DNA of 64,000 bases from Paenibacillus sp. IHBB 10380 (lineage in GTDB: Bacteria > Bacillota > Bacilli > Paenibacillales > Paenibacillaceae), in NCBI RefSeq assembly GCF_000949425.1, contig NZ_CP010976.1:1178001-1242000 (forward strand), in the 5' to 3' direction. A program made the translations under genes and the position numbers. Within the stretch, counting starts at the first letter, position 1; every line of letters begins with the position of its first letter. The notes beneath the pieces were generated by a model, which worked only from the letters and a program-made list of their open reading frames with translations, was not told the origin of the DNA and did no database searches. This document shows positions 16,789 to 24,716 of the stretch, in pieces.

Positions 16789-18267
16789 TTGGAAAAGGTA
16801 GATATTTTTAAGGACATTGCCGAGCGAACAGGTGGCGATATATACCTGGGAGTTGTAGGCGCAGTCCGCACAGGTAAATCAACATTTATCAAACGATTCA
16901 TGGAAACTATTGTACTTCCGAACATCACGAATGAAGCGGATCGAGCTAGAGCGGTGGATGAACTTCCACAAAGTGCTGCGGGAAAAACAATCATGACAAC
17001 AGAGCCTAAATTTGTTCCCAACAATGCAGTACAAATTAATGTGGCTGAAGGCTTAGATGTAAACATTCGCCTCGTAGATTGTGTTGGATACGCGGTGGAA
17101 GGTGCAAAGGGTTACGAGGATGAGAATGGACCACGAATGATTTCGACACCTTGGTTCGAGGAGCCTATACCCTTTCAGGAAGCAGCTGAGATTGGCACGC
17201 GGAAAGTAATTCAGGAGCATTCTACGTTAGGTGTAGTGATAACGACGGATGGATCAATTGCTGAAATTCCCCGCGGCTCATACGTGGAGGCGGAAGAACG
17301 TGTTATCGCTGAGCTCAAAGAAGTAGGTAAACCCTTTGTGCTTGTGATTAACTCGACACGACCTAGAAGTGAAGAGGTTCTACAATTACGTAGTGAATTG
17401 GCAGTGAAGTATGATATTCCTGTCATGTCCTTGAGCGCTGCTACAATGACTGAAGACGATGTTACGGGCGTCCTAAGGGAAGTTCTATATGAATTCCCAG
17501 TTCATGAAGTGAATGTTAATCTACCAAGCTGGGTTATGGTACTGAACGAGAAGCATTGGTTGCGTACCAATTATGAGAATTCGGTTCGTGACACGGTGAA
17601 GGATATCCGCCGTCTTCGGGATGTAGATCGGGTTGTCGCTCAGTTCATGGATTATGGATTCATCGATCGTGCAGCGCTTAGTGGAATGAACATGGGTCAG
17701 GGTGTTGCCGAGATTGATTTGTTCGCTCCAGATGAATTGTATGATCAGATTCTGATGGAAGTCGTGGGCGTTGAAATCCGTGGTAAAGATCATTTGCTTC
17801 AACTCATGCAAGAGTTCTCTCACGCTAAGCGTGAGTATGACCGATTCGCAGAGGCGCTGGAGATGGTCAAGACGACGGGATACGGTATAGCCGCACCTTC
17901 ACTTGCTGAAATGACACTGGATGAACCAGAGTTGATTAGACAAGGATCCAGATTCGGTGTTCGCTTGAAAGCGACTGCTCCGTCCATTCATATGATTCGA
18001 GTCGATGTCGAATCTGAATTCTCACCTATTATAGGGACTGAGAAGCAAAGCGAGGAGCTTGTACGCTATTTGATTCAGGATTTCGAGAATGATCCGATTA
18101 AAATTTGGGATTCAGACATCTTCGGACGTTCCCTACATTCCATTGTTCGTGAGGGTATTCAGGGTAAAATCGCAATGATGCCAGATAACGCACGTTACAA
18201 ATTGCAGGAAACGTTAGGTAGGATAATAAATGAGGGTTCGGGTGGATTAATCGCCATTATTCTTTAG
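16789..18267 (+). CDS. spoIVA: Stage IV sporulation protein A, spore-coat ATPase
   Basis: A 492-residue protein, exactly the B. subtilis length when TTG at 16789 is used; GAGGAGGGG lies eight bases upstream and the N-terminus becomes MEKVDIFKDIAERTGG. The Walker A motif is GAVRTGKST near residues 24-32. SpoIVA hydrolyses ATP and polymerises around the forespore to make the basement layer of the coat. The long middle region and a C-terminus ending LIAIIL complete the family. Made in the mother cell. Confidence 0.97.
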   Translation: MEKVDIFKDIAERTGGDIYLGVVGAVRTGKSTFIKRFMETIVLPNITNEADRARAVDELPQSAAGKTIMTTEPKFVPNNAVQINVAEGLDVNIRLVDCVGYAVEGAKGYEDENGPRMISTPWFEEPIPFQEAAEIGTRKVIQEHSTLGVVITTDGSIAEIPRGSYVEAEERVIAELKEVGKPFVLVINSTRPRSEEVLQLRSELAVKYDIPVMSLSAATMTEDDVTGVLREVLYEFPVHEVNVNLPSWVMVLNEKHWLRTNYENSVRDTVKDIRRLRDVDRVVAQFMDYGFIDRAALSGMNMGQGVAEIDLFAPDELYDQILMEVVGVEIRGKDHLLQLMQEFSHAKREYDRFAEALEMVKTTGYGIAAPSLAEMTLDEPELIRQGSRFGVRLKATAPSIHMIRVDVESEFSPIIGTEKQSEELVRYLIQDFENDPIKIWDSDIFGRSLHSIVREGIQGKIAMMPDNARYKLQETLGRIINEGSGGLIAIIL

Positions 18268-18289
18268 TAAATAGGATGAAGTATAAATA

Positions 18290-18331
18290 AAAACCGTAAG
18301 CAGGAATAACATCCTGTTTATGGTTTTTTTG
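18290..18331 (+). terminator. Terminator after spoIVA
   Basis: AAACCGTAAGCAGGA (18291-18305) pairs, with two mismatches, with TCCTGTTTATGGTTT (18312-18326), then a T run. Confidence 0.85.
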
Positions 18332-18458
18332 TGCATAACAGTCTACATATACAAACTTAGATTCTTTCGATAGATTGTATACTGTGATGAATAACATGTC
18401 TAGGATCTTTGTTTTCTGGCAGTATTAGTTGTAAGCATGCATAGTAAATTTTTATGGA

Positions 18459-18489
18459 TTGACAGTGATTTGTATTATTCGTATAATAC
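18459..18489 (+). promoter_or_regulatory. Consensus sigma-A promoter with overlapping palindrome, osmC
   Basis: TTGACA (18459-18464), 17 bases, TATAAT (18482-18487), a perfect consensus promoter. A palindrome GTATTAT-TCGT-ATAATAC at 18472-18489 covers the -10 and looks like a repressor operator. It does not match the PerR/Fur box or the OhrR box as I recall them. Confidence 0.75.
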
Positions 18490-18554
18490 CTAGTAGATAA
18501 GTTGGTTTTAGCTAAAGATGGAGTACATAATACATAAGCATAAGGAGGAATAAA

Positions 18555-18998
18555 ATGGCTGTTCAGACATTCAAAGCTATTGCACATTTACAAGAGGGAG
18601 TTAAAGTAAAAGCCACTGCCAGAAATTTCGAGTTAACCATCGACGAGCCGAAGAGCTTGGGTGGAACGGATACGGGGATGAATCCGGTCGAAGCGCTACT
18701 AGCTTCATTAGGAGCCTGCCAATCTATCGTTGCCAGAGTCTATGCGCCAAAGTTTGATATAAAACTCGAGGATTTCAGCGTGGAAGTTGAAGGCGACCTT
18801 GATCTCGATGGTTTTTTTAACAAATCTGATGTCCGTCCGGGGTACTCCGATATTCGGTATACATTCCGAATCAAAACCGATGCACCAGAAGATAAGGTAG
18901 AGGAATTTGTACGATTCTTGGAGAGCAAATGCCCTGTTGGAGACACCATCGAAAATCCAGTTAATGTTAAATTAAACAATATCATTATTGAGCGTTAA
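18555..18998 (+). CDS. OsmC-family peroxide-reducing protein
   Basis: A 147-residue OsmC/Ohr-fold protein. The two redox Cys are in GACQS (about residue 55) and KCPVGDT (about residue 122), the spacing of thiol peroxidases that reduce organic hydroperoxides. It lacks the typical Ohr N-terminus, so it belongs to the broader YhfA/OsmC group. ATG follows AAGGAGGAATAAA. It has its own strong promoter and a likely operator, which suggests stress-induced expression. Not part of the conserved B. subtilis order here. Confidence 0.85.
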   Translation: MAVQTFKAIAHLQEGVKVKATARNFELTIDEPKSLGGTDTGMNPVEALLASLGACQSIVARVYAPKFDIKLEDFSVEVEGDLDLDGFFNKSDVRPGYSDIRYTFRIKTDAPEDKVEEFVRFLESKCPVGDTIENPVNVKLNNIIIER

Positions 18999-19078
18999 GC
19001 CCAGACAAGATTTCTCAATAAACGAATCCGAGTAGTCCCAATTATTCTGCAATCTTAGCTCATAGTATAGAAGAAAAA

Positions 19079-19120
19079 AGGTCGGTTCCCTCCACTCTGG
19101 AGGAAGAATCGGCCTATTTC
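19079..19120 (+). terminator. Weak terminator after osmC
   Basis: AGGTCGGTTCCCTCC (19079-19093) pairs imperfectly with GGAGGAAGAATCGGCCT (19099-19115). The T run is poor (ATTTCT). Confidence 0.5.
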
Positions 19121-19265
19121 TGTATGGACTGAAATGGAATAAATGAACATATTAACGAAGGGGGAAGATCCGTATCTTTCAACCTTATTAGTACTGTTTA
19201 CTCAGTTGTATCAAGGGTTTGTTCAATGAAAATCTTTGGAATTTTAATTAAATCTCAAAAACCGA

Positions 19266-19294
19266 TTTACATACTGGGGATTAAGTCTTATAGT
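19266..19294 (+). promoter_or_regulatory. Sigma-A promoter of the sugar ABC operon
   Basis: TTTACA (19266-19271), 17 bases, TATAGT (19289-19294). Predicted start near 19301, giving a leader of about 48 bases. The remaining gap from 18999 shows no gene. Confidence 0.6.
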
Positions 19295-19348
19295 AGTTAA
19301 TATTCAGTGATAGATATCACATAGAGAATTCAAGGGGGAAACGAAATC

Positions 19349-20428
19349 ATGGTGTTAAAAATCAGAAAAAATCAAACTTTAGTGCTTTCTTTACTGTTAG
19401 TATTGGTGCTCATTACGAGTGCTTGCGGAGCTAAACCAGGATCAACTGGGAATGCAGTACAGGGATCTGAATCTTCCTCAGATAAGCCATTGCAAGGTAA
19501 ACGAATTGCTCTCATCATGGAATTTAATACTGGAACTTTTTCACAGCAATACGTACAAGGGGTAACAGAAGAAGTAGAGAAGTTTGGTGGGACGTTAACG
19601 AAATTTGTAGCGGATAATGATAAAGCCAAAATGGCTTCATTGCTAGATTCTGCAGTCACTCAAAGATTCGATGCAATACTGACAGATCACGGATCACCAG
19701 AAGTTTTAACGCCCGGGGTTAAAAAAGCAACGGATAACAATATTCCAGTTATTGTATTTGATTCAGGTGTTGAAGTACCAGGAGTGACCGTGTTATCTCA
19801 GGACGATCAGCAGATGGCGGAGCTGACCTTGACACAATTGAAGAAAGATATCGGCGGTAAAGGTAACATCGTGAAAGTATGGGTGGCTGGCTTTGCACCG
19901 ATGGAGAGACGCCAAGTCTCATATGCTAAGTTTATGAAAGAGAATCCAGATATTAAAGAAGTTGCGACCTTTGGTACCTCTCAGAATCCTGCTCTGGATA
20001 CACAAACACAAATGGAAGCTATCTTGAAACAGTATCCAAAAGGTGAGATTTCCGCTGTATGGACGGCTTGGGATGAATTTGCTAAGGGAGCTTCTCGTGC
20101 CATCCAGCAGGCAGGACGTAATGAAATTAAAGTATATGGTATCGATATGAGTGATGAGGATCTGCAAATGATTCAGGACCCTAACAATCCTTGGGTGGCT
20201 TCTGCAGCAGTAGACCCGAAGGATATTGGACGCATTCAAGTTAGATATGCTTATCAGAAATTGCACGGAGACAAGACGGATGATGCAGTTGTTCTAAATC
20301 CCGTATATGTATCCAATGATCAATTACCTAAGGAACAAATTTCTACAAGTGAATTGTCCAAATATGTGGAAGGATGGGGCGGTAGTAAACAGGGCCTACA
20401 AGATTGGATGAAGGATTATAGTAAATAA
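19349..20428 (+). CDS. Sugar ABC transporter substrate-binding lipoprotein (RbsB-like)
   Basis: A 359-residue exported lipoprotein with lipobox ITSAC before GAKPG (Cys near residue 26). The mature part has the type-I periplasmic-binding fold of the RbsB/peripla_BP_4 group: KRIALIMEFNTG at the first strand, FDAILTDHGSPEV, IPVIVFDSG and AVWTAWDEFAKGA. It presents a sugar or sugar-like ligand to the permease; the ligand cannot be told. First gene of an operon with an ATPase and one permease. ATG follows AAGGGGGAAACG. Confidence 0.88.
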   Translation: MVLKIRKNQTLVLSLLLVLVLITSACGAKPGSTGNAVQGSESSSDKPLQGKRIALIMEFNTGTFSQQYVQGVTEEVEKFGGTLTKFVADNDKAKMASLLDSAVTQRFDAILTDHGSPEVLTPGVKKATDNNIPVIVFDSGVEVPGVTVLSQDDQQMAELTLTQLKKDIGGKGNIVKVWVAGFAPMERRQVSYAKFMKENPDIKEVATFGTSQNPALDTQTQMEAILKQYPKGEISAVWTAWDEFAKGASRAIQQAGRNEIKVYGIDMSDEDLQMIQDPNNPWVASAAVDPKDIGRIQVRYAYQKLHGDKTDDAVVLNPVYVSNDQLPKEQISTSELSKYVEGWGGSKQGLQDWMKDYSK

Positions 20429-20447
20429 AGGTAGGCTCAAATTTATT

Positions 20448-20528
20448 ATCAGTGTTTACTGAAAATAGAATTTTATGCTGATCGTAGCGGTCATTTATCA
20501 AAACTATACATTTTTTGAGCACACTGAT
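20448..20528. repeat. Unoccupied copy of the 80-bp palindromic host repeat
   Basis: An 81-bp unit with inverted ends (ATCAGTGT at left, ACACTGAT at right), lying between the binding-protein and ATPase genes. Its left half is nearly identical to the sequence just right of the miniature element at 43.27 kb, and its right half resembles the sequence left of it. A single TAGCG sits at 20485-20489, where the other copies carry the element. Confidence 0.7.
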
Positions 20529-20579
20529 TTTGATGTTGAGAATAAAATTAACGATCACAAGGGGAGGAACCTAATAATC

Positions 20580-22103
20580 ATGGCATCATCATCATTTCTA
20601 CTAGAGATGAAGGGCATTAGCAAAAAATTCGCCGGGGTTCCTGCTTTACAACAGGTTGATTTTGCCGTGAGTGGTGGAACGATACATGCTCTTCTTGGGG
20701 CTAACGGAGCAGGGAAGAGCACGCTGATGAAAATCTTGTCGGGTGCCTATCTTCCGGATAGTGGTGTGATTGAAGGTAATGGAATGCCTCTTCACCTACA
20801 TTCACCAAGTGATGCCAAAACAAGTGGCATTTACTGTGTATACCAAGAAGTGGATGCAGCACTAGTCTCTCAGATGAGTGTGGCAGAGAACGTCATGTTA
20901 GACCGTCTAGCATCGTCTGACTCAAGTGTATGGATTAAGCCGAGTCGAATGGTAGCTCTATCCTCAGAGGTTCTAGCACAGCTGGGAGTAGAGATGGATG
21001 TTAAACAAAAGGTAAGTGAGCTGAGCTTGGCAGAGAAGCAAATGGTACTGCTTGCCAGAATTTTGGCACAGGAAGCTAAAGTGATCATCTTTGATGAACC
21101 GACAGCCCCTCTTAGTCAGAGTGAGAGTGAATCCTTTTTCCGAATTCTTCATTCACTAAAAGATCGAGGTGTTGCTTGTATATTTATCACACATCGTTTG
21201 CCTGAGGTGTTGGCCCATTGTGATCTTGTGACGGTAATGAGAGATGGCCAAAACGTAAGTGTGTCCAAGACTGAAGATACAGACTCAGAATCCATTATAG
21301 GGCACATGCTGGGTAAAACATTTGCTGAAGAATTCCCCAAGATCCAGGTTCCTATAGGAGATGTTGTTCTACAAGCTAAGGGACTCCGGAAAGGGAGGAA
21401 AGTTCGTGGTGTGGATCTTGAAGTACGCCGAGGTGAGGTGCTTGCGATCGTCGGTCTAGTAGGGGCGGGCAAGACAGAGTTAGCCCGTTTATTGAGTGGT
21501 GCAGAACCGTTTGATGATGGGGAATTACGTATCCATGGGAAGAAATTAAAGCTGAGGGAGCCGGCTGATGCTGTGCAATCAGGTATCGTGTCTATCCCTG
21601 AAGAGAGACGTAAACAAGGGATATTTATTCATGAATCTGTACATCAGAATCTCAGTTTACCGATCCTTACTAAGCTAAGCAGGCTGAGTTTTATCTCTAA
21701 TAAACAAGAGAAGAGCCATGGCAATAAGGTCATCGATTCACTGGGGATTAAAGTGTCTTCTGGCAAACAAATCGTACAGTATTTAAGCGGAGGCAATCAG
21801 CAGAAAGTAGCGATTGGGAAATGGCTGGAAAGTGATGCTGACGTATTTATTTTTGATGAACCTACCAAAGGGGTAGATATAGGTGCCAAAAGTGATATTT
21901 TCGGCATTATAGGTTCCTTAGCAGCTCAGGGCAAGGGGATTATCTACTTAACTTGCGAACTCATGGAGGGCATTGGAATAAGTGACCGAATAGGTGTCAT
22001 GTGCGATGGCGAAATCACCAAAGAATTTGGAGCTAATGAAGCTACTCCAGAACAGCTCTTATATTATGCCAGTGGGGGTCAGGAGATTAACGATGAAGGA
22101 TAA
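20580..22103 (+). CDS. Sugar ABC transporter ATP-binding protein (RbsA-like)
   Basis: A 507-residue double ATPase. ATG at 20580 follows GGGGAGGAAC; the upstream in-frame codons lie inside the palindromic repeat and are rejected. The first half has Walker A GANGAGKST near residue 42 and a modified signature SELSLAEKQ. The second half has the degenerate GLVGAGKTEL Walker A usual for RbsA and the signature YLSGGNQQK with IFDEPTKGVD. It energises uptake with the permease encoded next, which it overlaps by 11 bases. Confidence 0.93.
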   Translation: MASSSFLLEMKGISKKFAGVPALQQVDFAVSGGTIHALLGANGAGKSTLMKILSGAYLPDSGVIEGNGMPLHLHSPSDAKTSGIYCVYQEVDAALVSQMSVAENVMLDRLASSDSSVWIKPSRMVALSSEVLAQLGVEMDVKQKVSELSLAEKQMVLLARILAQEAKVIIFDEPTAPLSQSESESFFRILHSLKDRGVACIFITHRLPEVLAHCDLVTVMRDGQNVSVSKTEDTDSESIIGHMLGKTFAEEFPKIQVPIGDVVLQAKGLRKGRKVRGVDLEVRRGEVLAIVGLVGAGKTELARLLSGAEPFDDGELRIHGKKLKLREPADAVQSGIVSIPEERRKQGIFIHESVHQNLSLPILTKLSRLSFISNKQEKSHGNKVIDSLGIKVSSGKQIVQYLSGGNQQKVAIGKWLESDADVFIFDEPTKGVDIGAKSDIFGIIGSLAAQGKGIIYLTCELMEGIGISDRIGVMCDGEITKEFGANEATPEQLLYYASGGQEINDEG

Positions 22104-23079
22104 ACTGATGAACTTGGCGTTTCGTTACGGCGCAATTGTGGTAATTATAGGGGTTATTGCATTTTTCTCCTTCAAATTACCTTATTTCTTTACGTATAGC
22201 AATATGGCAGATATACTCGGGTCGATCACGATAGTGACATTTGTAGCCATAGGAGTGACCCTATCTCTGATTGTAGATGGATTTGATTTATCGGTTGGAT
22301 CAACCGTCTCTTTAACTACAGTCGTCTCAGCCTCACTAATGATCTGGTATCAGCAACCATTGTATATTGTTATTATAGGTTCACTTGTAATAGGGGCTCT
22401 TATAGGATTGCTGAATGCTCTTCTCATAGTAAAATTAAGAATTCCGGATCTTCTCGCCACCTTAGCTGTGATGTATATTGTGAGTGGCATCCATAAGACG
22501 TATGCTCAAGGTTACACGATCTATAATCACATGGAATTTCCTGATGGAACCAAAGCGCCTGGGGAGATGAATACGACTTTTCTTCAATTGGGCCAAGGGA
22601 AATGGTTTGGCGTTCCTATTTCGGTTATTCTGTTGTTGATTGCCGTAGCTCTTGTTCATATCTTCTTGACGCGAACGAAATATGGACGGCACATGTATGT
22701 GACAGGTGGAAATGAAGAAGCGGCTCGTTTGTCAGGTATTAAAGTTAAGAAGGTTCGGACTTTGGCTTATGTCGCTTCAGGTTTGTTCGCAGCTATAGGT
22801 GGAATTGTGTTTGCATCTCGTGTTGGTTCTGGACAGATTGACGCGGGTGCCCCACTTCTGATGGAGGCTGTTGCTGCTGTGTTTGTCGGTTTCTCGGTGT
22901 TTGGAGCAGGGAAACCGAATGTGATAGGTACGTTTATAGGGTCCGTATTGATCGGTGTATTAGTGAATGGTTTGACAATGATGAATTTGCAGTATTTTAC
23001 ACATGATATTGTCAAAGGGGCGGTCCTTGTGCTGGCTCTATCGGTAACTTTTTATGTTTTAAATCGATCAAAGACCTAA
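22093..23079 (+). CDS. Sugar ABC transporter permease (RbsC-like)
   Basis: A 328-residue integral membrane protein of the BPD_transp_2 family, with about eight to ten hydrophobic segments. Conserved stretches include DLSVGSTVSL near residue 66, a GLLNALLIVKLRIPDLLATL region and TKYGRHMYVTGGNEEAARLSGI. ATG at 22093 lies inside the ATPase end with GTCAGGAGAT upstream. A single permease implies a homodimer. No sugar-catabolic enzyme adjoins the operon, so the substrate is open. Confidence 0.9.
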   Translation: MKDKLMNLAFRYGAIVVIIGVIAFFSFKLPYFFTYSNMADILGSITIVTFVAIGVTLSLIVDGFDLSVGSTVSLTTVVSASLMIWYQQPLYIVIIGSLVIGALIGLLNALLIVKLRIPDLLATLAVMYIVSGIHKTYAQGYTIYNHMEFPDGTKAPGEMNTTFLQLGQGKWFGVPISVILLLIAVALVHIFLTRTKYGRHMYVTGGNEEAARLSGIKVKKVRTLAYVASGLFAAIGGIVFASRVGSGQIDAGAPLLMEAVAAVFVGFSVFGAGKPNVIGTFIGSVLIGVLVNGLTMMNLQYFTHDIVKGAVLVLALSVTFYVLNRSKT

Positions 23080-23252
23080 AACGCTTGATATTATGGATTA
23101 GCTGTATTAGTATAAATCTGTTCCGCGCATATGTTTTCACACTTTATTAGGGTGATTCTGTCTGTAAAAAGTCATTTAAATGTATATTTTGCGGCAAAGC
23201 GGAAACAAAGGTTAACAATCGATCTCATTTCTGAATGGGGAGGTGAATAGAA

Positions 23253-23525
23253 ATGAATAAATCGGAACTGATTTCCCAAGTTGCGGAAACATCTGAATTG
23301 TCCAAAAAGGATGCTACGAAAGCAGTTGATGCTGTATTCGAAGCAATCTCAGGAGCGCTGCAAAGCGGTGATAAAGTACAATTGGTAGGATTCGGAAACT
23401 TTGAAGTTCGCGAACGTTCTGCACGTAAAGGACGCAACCCGCAAACAGGAGAAGAAATCGAAATCGCTGCGAGCAAAATTCCTGCATTCAAACCAGGTAA
23501 AGCGCTCAAGGATGGAATTAAATAA
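23253..23525 (+). CDS. hup: DNA-binding protein HU
   Basis: A 90-residue histone-like protein of standard length. [12 protein letters not shown] opens the first helix; [18 protein letters not shown] carries the beta arm that intercalates in the DNA minor groove, and [12 protein letters not shown] closes the fold. It packs the nucleoid. ATG follows TGGGGAGGTG. The spoIVA-HU-mtrB order matches B. subtilis spoIVA-hbs-mtrA-mtrB except for the insertion at 18-23 kb and the lack of folE. Confidence 0.96.
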   Translation: MNKSELISQVAETSELSKKDATKAVDAVFEAISGALQSGDKVQLVGFGNFEVRERSARKGRNPQTGEEIEIAASKIPAFKPGKALKDGIK

Positions 23526-23566
23526 GATTTCCACCAAATCCATAGAACAAATAGAGTATAAGAATG

Positions 23567-23602
23567 AGGCCCGTGACGTTTGTTCACGGCCTTTTCTTTT
23601 CT
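23567..23602 (+). terminator. Terminator after hup
   Basis: GGCCCGTGA (23568-23576) pairs, with a one-base bulge, with TCACGGCC (23584-23591), then TTTTCTTTT. Confidence 0.85.
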
Positions 23603-23634
23603 ATTTATCGTGAAAGAATGGGAGGAATGTTGAT

Positions 23635-23868
23635 ATGGATAACCAAGCGAATAATAATAATGATGATTATTTTGTTGTCAAAGCCAAAGAGAACGGCGTA
23701 CAAGTCATTGGGCTAACTCGTGGGCAGGATACCCGCTTTCACCATACGGAAAAGTTGGACAAAGGCGAAGTGCTCATCGCTCAATTTACTAGTCATACCT
23801 CTGCTGTGAAAATTCGGGGTAAAGCTCAAGTGATGACTAAACATGGCATGGTAGAGAGCGAGAGCTGA
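23635..23868 (+). CDS. mtrB: Tryptophan RNA-binding attenuation protein (TRAP)
   Basis: A 77-residue protein that forms an 11-subunit ring and, with bound tryptophan, wraps (G/U)AG repeats in RNA. Residues 12-61 align closely with B. subtilis TRAP; the RNA-contacting Lys37, Lys56 and Arg58 correspond to Lys40, Lys59 and Arg61, and the GLTRGQDT tryptophan-pocket region is present. The N-terminus is an extra Asn-rich tail. ATG follows GGGAGGAATG. folE (mtrA), its usual partner gene, is missing. The matching RNA site is at 34.03 kb. Confidence 0.96.
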   Translation: MDNQANNNNDDYFVVKAKENGVQVIGLTRGQDTRFHHTEKLDKGEVLIAQFTSHTSAVKIRGKAQVMTKHGMVESES

Positions 23869-23871
23869 AAT

Positions 23872-23895
23872 AGCAGGCATAGCCTGCTTTTTTTC
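23872..23895 (+). terminator. Terminator after mtrB
   Basis: AGCAGGC-ATA-GCCTGCT stem (GCAGGC at 23873-23878, GCCTGC at 23882-23887) followed by a run of T. Confidence 0.9.
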
Positions 23896-23947
23896 ATTGT
23901 ACAATGAGGTATGGACTTAAATAGTGAAGACGACACTAGAAGTGTGA

Positions 23948-24011
23948 GTTCAGAAAGTCGACGATTCAGCACCGAGAAGGTGATTCGTGATCCATAGATG
24001 ACTTTTTGAAC
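23948..24011 (+). ncRNA. Structured leader-like RNA element of unknown class
   Basis: GTTCAGAAAGTC (23948-23959) can pair with GACTTTTTGAAC (24000-24011), 12 pairs including one G-U, enclosing an inner CACC-GAGA-AGGTG hairpin. A small ACACT-AGA-AGTGT hairpin precedes it and CTCT-AGA-AGAG follows. It lies 40 bases before the next gene. I match it to no known riboswitch. Confidence 0.4.
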
Positions 24012-24050
24012 AACCTCTAGAAGAGTGATCTGGTGAAAGGGGTATTTCTT

Positions 24051-24605
24051 ATGAATCGCTGGACTCTACTGGGGAGTACAATGTTACTTTGTTTAGGAGC
24101 TGTATTGTTCCTTCCCAAGTTGGTTTCATTCCAAACCTCATTGGAACAACAACAAAAAGTTACGGCTACATTCACACCTATGTCACGTGTAGAGCTTAGC
24201 AATGACAATTTAGTAGATGAGCTTAGTTCACTTCCGCTTACACTGCCAATCCGTAGGGTAGAATGGAAAGGTTCAATTCTGACGCTGGATCTGAAGGTTG
24301 AAGGGCCTGAACGCTCAGTCGGAGATATGTATGAGAATATGGCAGAGGTGTTGTTATTCAGCTTCCACAATACTCCTAATGTAGATCAAGTGATGCTGCG
24401 ACTGATTGCTGAGGATAAATGGTTGAATACAAGACATTTACTACTAGCTGCGAATGTAAGTCGTTATGAATGGAGTGCGGAGCTTACTAAAATGCTGCAA
24501 AATAACGGTGAAAGACCTCTAACGGATATATTGAAACAAACCTTACATGTGAATGAAACGAAACTATGGAACAATCAGTTTAACATGCCGAAAACACTTG
24601 AATAA
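24051..24605 (+). CDS. Membrane-anchored protein of unknown function
   Basis: A 184-residue protein with one N-terminal membrane helix (about residues 4-21) and an extracytoplasmic domain of about 160 residues. ATG at 24051 is preferred because AAAGGGG lies eight bases upstream. The external domain has no Cys and no recognisable motif. It sits where B. subtilis has nothing between mtrB and hepS. Function unknown. Confidence 0.65.
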   Translation: MNRWTLLGSTMLLCLGAVLFLPKLVSFQTSLEQQQKVTATFTPMSRVELSNDNLVDELSSLPLTLPIRRVEWKGSILTLDLKVEGPERSVGDMYENMAEVLLFSFHNTPNVDQVMLRLIAEDKWLNTRHLLLAANVSRYEWSAELTKMLQNNGERPLTDILKQTLHVNETKLWNNQFNMPKTLE

Positions 24606-24638
24606 GAAGATAAAACCCTGTGCCAGTGTTTTAACATG

Positions 24639-24647
24639 TGCTATAAT
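24639..24647 (+). promoter_or_regulatory. Extended -10 upstream of hepS
   Basis: TGCTATAAT, an extended -10 without a good -35. It is the likely start region for the hepS-menG-mqnP-ubiX-mqnA-hepT run. Confidence 0.4.
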
Positions 24648-24716
24648 AATCGAGATTGTGAACATTATCATTGTGAATATTATAATGGTTCAAAGTTTAA
24701 GGCTCGGAGGCTAACC

